Assembly: GCF_947507565.1 (NCBI RefSeq)
Contig: NC_089185.1
Span: 1,798,001-1,862,000 of the forward strand
Reading direction: 5' to 3'
Origin: Oscarella lobularis
Lineage: Eukaryota; Porifera; Homoscleromorpha; Homosclerophorida; Oscarellidae
DNA: 64,000 bases
Each line of letters opens with the position of its first letter. Position 1 is the stretch's first letter. Under the pieces are notes generated by a model that searched no databases, had not been told where the DNA came from, and saw only the letters and a list, made by a program, of their open reading frames with translations. The translations under genes were made by a program, and so were the position numbers. Positions 57,740 through 64,000 of this stretch are shown here, in pieces.

Positions 57740-58573
57740 TTTATTGCTAGGGTATCGAATATCTTTTTAGAACTTCGTTTTAAAATTCTGCTCCGTTGTC
57801 AGACAAATTCGATTGGAACGTCAAATGCCATAAAAATCTAAAGAAACCCTGTAAACAGAAAAGTGCATGTGATAACAGCCTTGTAAGTTATTCAGCAAAG
57901 CTGATTGCTTTCTTGTCCTTCAAGGAAACGGCAAAGACATACTTGGTAAAGTAATCGCGTAGACTTAAAATATAGCACCATCCGTCCGAAGACGATCGAA
58001 GCATCGTAATAAGATCGACACCAATTTTCTTCCACGGCAAAGTTGCAGGAACAGGGTGCATTTCCAATACGCTAGACGGCCGTTCCTGTTGAAAACGCTG
58101 AGGAAAGCTGTAAAACATTTCATTATTCTTACAAACGATTTCACATTGGCTATGACGCCGCTCTAAATGTGATGATCCCTTATTCTGCCCACGGTTTCGG
58201 CAACGCCAAAATGACCAGCGAGCAAATTCGCGTAGCAATCAATCACGATTTTGCTTCTCTCTTCAAGAGAGTTGATATACCTAAGCTTTAATTACTAAAA
58301 ATGCAGTAAGTGTGCTTGAGTACAAAGTAACAACCGCCATACCTTTCCCTTTTTTGTCTTCAGCTGATATACTGTATCGCTATACGGCTGTTTTAGTATC
58401 ATCGCAGTCGTTGTTGTCGCTGCTGTTGCGTTGTTTGCTAGCCATGCCCAGAAGCAAGGCAGGGTGCGCACGTGGTCAACGGTAGTGCTTGCGCCTGCTC
58501 GCGTCTGCTGCGTCTGTTCTCCCGACTCAGCTGACTCGATCTCTTGCTGCACCTGCTGCTTGGAAGAAACCAA
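57740..58573 (-). pseudogene. retroviral-type integrase with intron (Ginger/gypsy-like)
   Basis: Exon 58573 to about 58350 is Gln/Thr-rich and ends QLKTKKGK at a GTATGG donor, followed by a short intron. Then LLAGHFGVAETVGRIRDHH (zinc module) appears in one frame and PATLPWKKIGVDLITML, DGWCYILSLRDYFTKYV (first catalytic Asp) in another; after a further shift comes Asp-Asn-Gly-Ala-Glu-Phe (second Asp). An intron within the coding region argues for a Ginger-type DNA transposon or a domesticated integrase over a gypsy retroelement. Frameshifts and stops indicate decay. Confidence 0.6.
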
Positions 58574-58687
58574 CGATCGAGCTTCATCCAGCGACGTTTC
58601 TCAACGCCGACAAAGACACCTGATTGAACGTAACTGGCAGGTTATTAGTTATGGCACCGGACTCTTTTCTAGAGTAGAAAAATGACC

Positions 58688-58733
58688 CCTCCGGACCACT
58701 TTTTTGAGGAGTCATTTTTACACTGACAGTTCC
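58688..58733. repeat. short hairpin
   Basis: AAAAATGACCCCTC and GAGGAGTCATTTTT are complementary arms around a 15-18-base loop; possibly a solo transposon end. Confidence 0.5.
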
Positions 58734-58782
58734 GACTTGGAATTATAGAAACCGTGTCAGGTCCCCCAGCGGGATTTGACTG

Positions 58783-59283
58783 ATGTCGAAAACTCTAGAG
58801 AAAATTATATCGCCTATGCGAGGAAGAGCTCATGTCTATCGCACTTGCTCACAACAATCATCTGTGAGAAAGACTAGTCGCTCTTCGCCGAGGAGAAGGA
58901 AGAAACCAATGAATCAACTCTCGAAAAATGAACGATTTGAAGCTGAACCAGTTCTTGAAATTCGAACACCAAGAACGTGTTCGACTAAAAGAGACGCGTG
59001 AAAAAAGGTATTGATATATCGAGCGACAGAAGATATCTCAAATTGTTCGACGTTGCTAGTGGCGACAGAAAAACCCGGATCAAGCGCGCCGCCAGGATAG
59101 TCGAAATCAAACCCCGGATCGTCGATCTAGCTTGCCCCGTCCTTCGCGCTCATCTAGGCGACAGAGAAGCCAGTCACCGAGCCCGCCAGCAGCCATTCGT
59201 GTTCATGTTCCTGACAAGACAAAACGCAATTTCAACCCACCAAAATTATTCATCGGCACTAAGAATATTGTTCGGCGCATAAC
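58783..59283 (+). other. Arg/Ser-rich open stretches
   Basis: Overlapping plus frames with SRSSPRRRKK and a charged helix, perhaps exons of an SR-rich protein, cut by the repeat that starts at 59291. No domain recognised. Confidence 0.25.
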
Positions 59284-59290
59284 GCCCAAT

Positions 59291-60256
59291 TGTTGAAATA
59301 CTAATAGCATCCGGTCCTGACAGACCTGATTCTTTCAGATACCATGCTTTCCTTTCGATTTCAAAAGTTATAATTTCCTTTGTTCCTTTCTTTTTCTATT
59401 ACAGTACATTATCATCATTTAAAGCCAAGTACTCACGGACAGTTTTATGTTGCAGTTTCAATGGTAGATAAACGTATCTCAATAATTTACTTTGGTAGTG
59501 ACACTACCAAAAACGTTGTTTAAAAAAAATTCTAAGCTAATAAAAATTATTCTTTACCATCCTATTGCCTACCACACCTGTAGTCTGAAATCGTTAGTTA
59601 CTGTACTTAATTAACTATCTCGTAGCGTCGCATTCCGTTCATGGCAATGTCTACCAAGCCGAGAAAATAATAGAACGCTCATGATTCTTCAGTCTTTTTG
59701 AGAATGCTCATTAGATGAAAATTTGATCTTATTGTAGAAATTTCTTGGGCAGTGAGTTTGGACTCTGCATTAATCGACAGGGACGCGTACGATAATGGCG
59801 ACGTTTGAGAAGAACACATATTATATGCAATCTAAAAATTACTGACATCCTGTATAGCATAGACTACTACGGATTTGAGAAAAACATGTCAAATTCTGCA
59901 TGTTGTTGGGTTCCTAGGGGAACAGTAACTTCGTGATAAAGCTTCTGTGCCGAAAAATTGCACACATTTTGGCCGTGGTCATTTTCCAGAAGGTATAACA
60001 GGTGATGAGAGCGAGGAAACCCTTTTCATGTACATGCAACTACTGCGAGATAAAGACGTAATTACTTCCACGTTGATACTTGCCATTGTTCACGATTACG
60101 AAGTACAGTAAAACCTGTCTATAACGAGAACCTACGGTTCCCCAAAATGTGGTCGTTATAGACAGATGGTCGCTATACACGGGCGTCACTTCTTAGAGAG
60201 TGTACATATTAGTACAAATAGTCAATAACGAGGGCTTATCGCGGCTGCGAACGACT
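59291..60256 (+). repeat. dispersed repeat, copy 2 (uninterrupted)
   Basis: Collinear with 8565-8760 plus 9396-10135. It shows the empty site of the foldback element at 59450-59470 (GCAGTTTCAATGG...). It includes the pogo-like CAGTAAAACCTGTCTATAAC at 60106. Confidence 0.85.
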
Positions 60257-61045
60257 TCTTTGCGAGAAGAAAGCGCTTTCAAAAAATTCTATAAAAAAGT
60301 TTTAGATTCTTCTTCGGATTTGACTGAAGAGCCAGTTTTACCGCGCTATCGGAAGCAGCCCCGAAGATACCAAGAGGGAACAGAAGCTGTCCGCTTTGCT
60401 TCTCCAGAAAATCGATACCGTCAGGCATACTTTGAAGTTCTCGACTATGCCATAAGAGAAATAGAGGCGATTTGATCAATCGGATTTTAAAATTGTGAAA
60501 GATGTAGAGTCACTGCTACTGGACGCTGCCAACGGTACAGAAATACAGGAAATTCCTGATTCTGCGCGTCAGTACTTTCACGGCAAAATTGACTTTGGCC
60601 GCTTGGAAGTCCATTTAAAAATGCTGCCAGAAGTGTTCAAGACGGCGTCATCTCATTCTGCTTCGGATATTCCTATTCAGAAAGTCACAAATGTTCGAAC
60701 AATTGCCGACACTCTAAGCAAAAGCGAAATTTACCGTGGCATGGTCAGTCAGGTAGATTTACTAGTAAGAGCTTACTTAACGTTCCAGTCACTAGCGCCA
60801 CAGCTAAAAGAGCTTTCTCCTCCCTTCGTCGATTAAAGACGTTTCTGAGAAGTACAATGACTCCTTTACGTTTGAATAACCTATTCTTAATGTACATTTA
60901 TCCTAAGAAAACGGACAGTTTAAATCTAATTTCCACAGCTGCAACATTTGCTGCAGCAAATAATCGTAGAACACAGTATTTCGGAAAATTTAGCCTTCAG
61001 CTTTTTCAATATTTAGAGAGCAAAATTGTTAGCTGGGCACATTAA
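60215..61045 (+). pseudogene. hAT transposase C-terminal region (ZMYM1-like)
   Basis: Two plus frames: EEPVLPRYRKQPRRYQEG then YRQAYFEVLDYAIREI (60310-60470), and VESLLLDAANG...LLVRAYLTFQ (60495-60780). In the next frame VPVTSATAKRAFSSLRRLKT and FLRSTMTPLRLNNLFLM form the hAT dimerisation domain (60780-60900). This layout is that of hAT transposases of the DUF4371/ZMYM1 type. The N-terminal catalytic part is absent. A hAT-type terminal repeat follows at 61069-61140. Confidence 0.75.
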
Positions 61046-61068
61046 AGTCATCGAAAATGAACCTCAAA

Positions 61069-61140
61069 ATGCATAGTGTGGGCGGGGTCTCAAAAAATTT
61101 TCCCGCGCTCACCCCCTCTAAAATATGTTCTACGCCACTG
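61069..61140 (-). mobile_element. hAT terminal repeat (3' end of the element)
   Basis: The complement reads CAGTGGCGTAGAACATATTT, then a G-run, then GCGCGGGAAAATTTTTTGAG and CCCGCCCACA. It lies about 95 bases past the transposase stop. It shares its pattern with 8011-8100 and 62835-62915. Confidence 0.6.
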
Positions 61141-61512
61141 GGAGATGATGGCTGCATATTACTCAAAAGGTACGTGATTGCACCGACTGGCAAAGAAATG
61201 GGATTTTCATCTTTGGACGCCACGCGCCTCTTAAACATCGATAAAATTGACTGTCCTTTGTCTTTCAATTCCGTTCTCAGTTTCGTTAGGCGCTTCACTC
61301 GAGTGAAGCACGTAGCTCAGATGGAAGGGAGGCGACGAGTCCGAGTCGGCTGCGCAGCTGACCCAAACCACTTGGCTCGAGTCCATCAAACGGCTTCGTG
61401 GCCAGGAAACGAGCGAACAAAGAGTTGACGTAACGCCGTCCGCTTCCGCTAAGCACCTCTTCCATTTGAAAGACGGCTACGCGTTGACACAGTCCGCACG
61501 TGGACATAGCGC
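61141..61512. other. interval between hAT end and RAG1-like relic
   Basis: Minus frames 61298-61140 and 61507-61295 are open but unassigned; they may be C-terminal parts of the RAG1-like relic. Confidence 0.3.
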
Positions 61513-62160
61513 CTAGTACGGGGATTTCGCATGTAATAGCAAACGCATCAAACGTACCGAATCATGGATAGAAGCCCCCAGACTCTCCCGAGTACACGCC
61601 CAGGATGTGCTAGGGAGAGTATGGGATTCCGAGGCTGCCAAAGTCCGTGCTAGAGGCCCACCATCATTAAGAGGAAGTTGAGACTCAATTTTTGTGCAGA
61701 GGCACCACAAACACGGATGACGGCCTTTCAATTAAAAAATTACCAAAGAAAAAATGAGAGTAACTATACCTGCTGCTCCTGAAAGTCCGTTGATTTTGCG
61801 CAAGAAATTATAGTCCCAAAAAGACGAAAACGCTTTCCACTGACAGTTGGAGATTTTTTTAGGACGTCAGCGAATTAATTGATCTTTTGCTTACTTCCAA
61901 GTGTCATTAAGCATTCCCAAAACTTCCTTTTTGTATCTTTCGAGTGCAAAGTTCAAGTTGGTAATGGAATCAGCGGCTTGTAAACAGCATACCGGATACG
62001 TGTTCTGATAAAAAATTGTTTCTTTACGATGCATCTATTTCAATATTACCTTGATGGAGTTGACGGCATAAGCATTTCCGATCTGGAAGAAAAACTTAAA
62101 AGATCCTTGCCATGATCGCCTCTATTTTTAAGCCGTTTTCCTCTTCCGCTATGGTGATCG
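61513..62160 (-). pseudogene. second RAG1-like transposase relic
   Basis: Leftward: GDHGKDL and, after a one-base shift, SFKFFFQIGNAYAVNS (about 62140-62060), paralleling the GGDHGGGSFKFSFQLGN block at 38.5 kb. Then FWDYNFLRKINGLSGAA at about 61830-61775 with a short intron to RHPCLWCLCTKIESQLPL (about 61730), paralleling FGDYEFL...CLWCLCTK at 38.2 kb, intron at the same place. No N-terminal RING part or GEQG block was found. Dead, and diverged from the 36-40 kb copy. Confidence 0.65.
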
Positions 62161-62167
62161 TTGAGAA

Positions 62168-62600
62168 CTATTCCAACATAGATTTTGTGTTTATTGAAAA
62201 AATCAAGACAATTAATAATAAAATCCATGCCATGATTATAAACTTTATATAATTGTTTGCAAATTTTATTCGCGGTGCAAAAAAGTATTGTAAAAATTGG
62301 ATTGAATTAGTTATTTTTAAACCTACGATGGCGTACTGTTTCCTTTTCATTAGAGTATAAATAAATGCCGAAATCGGAGCAATGACTAGGAGCATTAGCT
62401 CTTCCGGCGTACAGACAGAGACTTCAATTTATTTTCATAATAGAAGAACGTTCTATTGGTTTACTTGCCACAAATGAGACGCATCTTCAATGGCAAACCT
62501 TTTCTTGTAAAAATATGAACATTTGCATTCATGGACATGGAAAAAGACAAACATATTTGCTGATATTGCTCGCTTCTTAGACAGAGTAGTTCTTTGTGTT
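62168..62600. other. AT-rich interval without a gene
   Basis: A hydrophobic minus frame (62395-62168) looks compositional. Nothing else seen. Confidence 0.3.
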
Positions 62601-62629
62601 CATTTCGTTTTCTGCTTTTTGACATAAAA

Positions 62630-63065
62630 TTAGGCTTTGAACAAATTTAGAGCAAACAGTTCTTGCTTCTCGTCGTCAAAGGGGATTCGATTCTGTGGAA
62701 GAAGTTCGTTGACGTTGTCAATCACAATGGTGATGACTCGCTGTTGACCATGCTCACGACGAAACTCTTCTGCATAACGAGAAATAGCTCCGAAGACTTG
62801 CCTAAGAGCTACAAGTGGATCCGTAGCAGGGGCGTCGCGTCGATTTTTCGTTTGGCCCAGCTTAGAGGGAGAGTAGTTTTGCGCCCGCGAAAATTTTTCG
62901 ACCACGCCCACTTGTGCAATGGACCGTTTTAGGGAGTTGTGTCCTTCTCTGACATGCGCAGTGTTCGACGGTTAATTCCTCAAATCGAGTTACTGCGTTC
63001 TCGGCTCCTTTGCGGAAATGTCCATTGATCTTCGCAGCAAGCGAGGGCGGATTACGGTAAATCAA
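62630..63065 (-). pseudogene. P-loop-ATPase-like exon interrupted by a hAT terminal fragment
   Basis: The minus frame 62830-62630 reads LVALRQVFGAISRYAEEF, then VITIVIDNVNELLPQ, a Walker B-like strand (four hydrophobics, Asp) typical of AAA/STAND ATPases. Upstream frame 63065-62930 (SLAAKINGHFRKGAENAV) may be the preceding part, and between them lies a hAT-type end (62835-62915). No Walker A was found. Family uncertain. Confidence 0.35.
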
Positions 63066-63414
63066 TGATTGCTCTGTAAGTACAGATGCTAGTTGGGATA
63101 TTTGTAGACGCTATCGGATTCCTAGTGGTCCGGAAACGCCTACGTCCGCCATCTTGAAAATAACAAAATCGCCGATTTCTCTTGTTTCATCGATGTCATG
63201 GCTCCGTAGTCCCTACCGCTGCAATGTTCGCATCAAGTAACAGCAATAAAATCGCTATTCTATACCAGATTCGAATAGGTCGTTGCATATCACCTATTTC
63301 CTTTTCTCGGACTCGTCATTGCGCTTCCCGGCCAATTTCTTTGCCGAACGCAACACCATCTGACGTCTGCGCGCCGCGAACGAGCCTGCGCGTTCTTCTT
63401 CGCACGTTTTCCTC

Positions 63415-64000
63415 ATGGCCACGTCCGACGAGGCTCAGCGGGATCCCTCTCGTTGGTCTGTCCCTCAACTTAGGGATTGGATCAAGCGAAAGAACCCCAG
63501 CGCTCCACTTAAGGGGAAGAAACTGGAGCTAGTAGCGCATATGAAGAGCATTATCGCGCGAGATGCTGTGGAGGCAGAGCTGGAAGCCGAGGAACGTCCA
63601 GTGGAGACGTGTGCTCCGCCGTCCCACAGTCTTCTGCCCAAAGAAAGCACAAAGATATTGAGAGGTTCCCCGTGATTGAAAGCGATGACATTGAAACGTA
63701 CGTTCGACAGTTTGGAGGACATACCAAAATGTGGAACACCGGCCAGCGATTGCTAACAAGTGGACATGTACTAGGAGTCGAGTGCTGTACCGAGTCTCAG
63801 CTTCAACGTCAGCGGATTTTGAGAGGGAAGTGCAAGCCGACCATGTGCAGTTCGCCTCCGTACCATGAGCCATTCGCTATTGTCGAAGAATCAAGCGAAT
63901 CTGATGGCGTTCGAATAGTTGGCGGCAGCTCCACCTGCAAAGCAGGACGATCTCAATCATGCGTGCATGTGGCTGCCTTTCTGATGATGGCGTCTCATCT
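63415..64000 (+). CDS. SAP-like / SWIM zinc-finger protein, 5' part (runs off the window)
   Basis: ATG at 63415: MATSDEAQRDPSRWSVPQLR then LKGKKLELVAHM, a SAP-like DNA-binding helix pair. After a frame change, explained by a 62-bp GT-AG intron from about 63568 to 63629 or by a frameshift, the frame is open to the end: VRQFGGHTKMWNTGQRLL, then STCKAGRSQSCVHVAAFLM, a SWIM-type C...C.H zinc motif. SAP plus SWIM is the N-terminal layout of invertebrate proteins that end in a YqaJ/lambda-exonuclease-like nuclease, which would lie beyond 64000. That last part is inference. Confidence 0.55.

Overview
The window is animal genomic DNA that is almost entirely accessory: a graveyard of nested mobile elements with a few host-like genes between them. 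The best clue to the organism is gene structure. Wherever coding frames can be joined, introns are only about 45-60 bp with clean GT-AG ends (HECT gene at 1-1193, small gene at 6850-7161, RAG1-like gene at 39534-39586, HIRAN-like gene near 32.7 kb, transposase at 54.5 kb). Together with the mixture of element families (HECT/CUE genes, THAP-DDE, RLE-type LINEs, Penelope-like elements, a RAG1-like transposon), this suggests an early-branching invertebrate, possibly a sponge. The taxon is an inference.

Layout. 1-3.0 kb: HECT E3 ligase gene on the minus strand, running off the left edge, with a CUE-like domain and an in-frame 60-bp minisatellite. 3.2 kb: palindromic 21-bp tandem array. 5.0 kb: dead cytoplasmic dynein heavy-chain exon. 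6.85-7.16 kb: small intact two-exon gene of unknown function. 8.5-10.1 kb: dispersed repeat whose second copy lies at 59.3-60.3 kb; the left copy is split by a 626-bp foldback element with 9-bp target duplications. 11.7-23.0 kb: one restriction-like-endonuclease (RLE) LINE copy, split by an 8.65-kb TA-flanked CACTG...CAGTG element that is mostly a 211-bp dimeric satellite. 23-33 kb: fragments of hAT and of two unnamed invertebrate repeat-protein families, and a HIRAN-like gene.

33.55-46.15 kb is a three-level nest. A short-LTR Ty3/gypsy element (LTRs about 80 bp, leucine-tRNA primer site) is interrupted inside its RNase H by a 4.6-kb RAG1-like DNA transposon. A second, nearly intact RLE LINE sits between its integrase gene and its polypurine tract, bounded by CA microsatellite on both sides. 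48.4-51.9 kb: Penelope-like element with a GIY-YIG nuclease, its palm region missing and a pogo-type fragment in its place. 51.9-53.3 kb: THAP-DDE transposase that has lost a catalytic Asp. 53.8-58.6 kb: two halves of one HTH-DDE transposase family, a HIRAN-like gene and an intron-containing retroviral-type integrase. 60.2-61.1 kb: hAT C-terminus and its terminal repeat. 61.5-62.2 kb: second RAG1-like relic. 62.6-64.0 kb: ATPase-like exon and a SAP/SWIM gene that runs off the right edge.

The elements record an order of events. The RLE LINE at 11.7-23 kb landed before the satellite-bearing element. The gypsy element landed before both the RAG1-like transposon and the second LINE. Most coding regions are dead. 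The clearly open ones are the gypsy integrase, the small two-exon gene, the HTH transposase N-half and the HECT exons.
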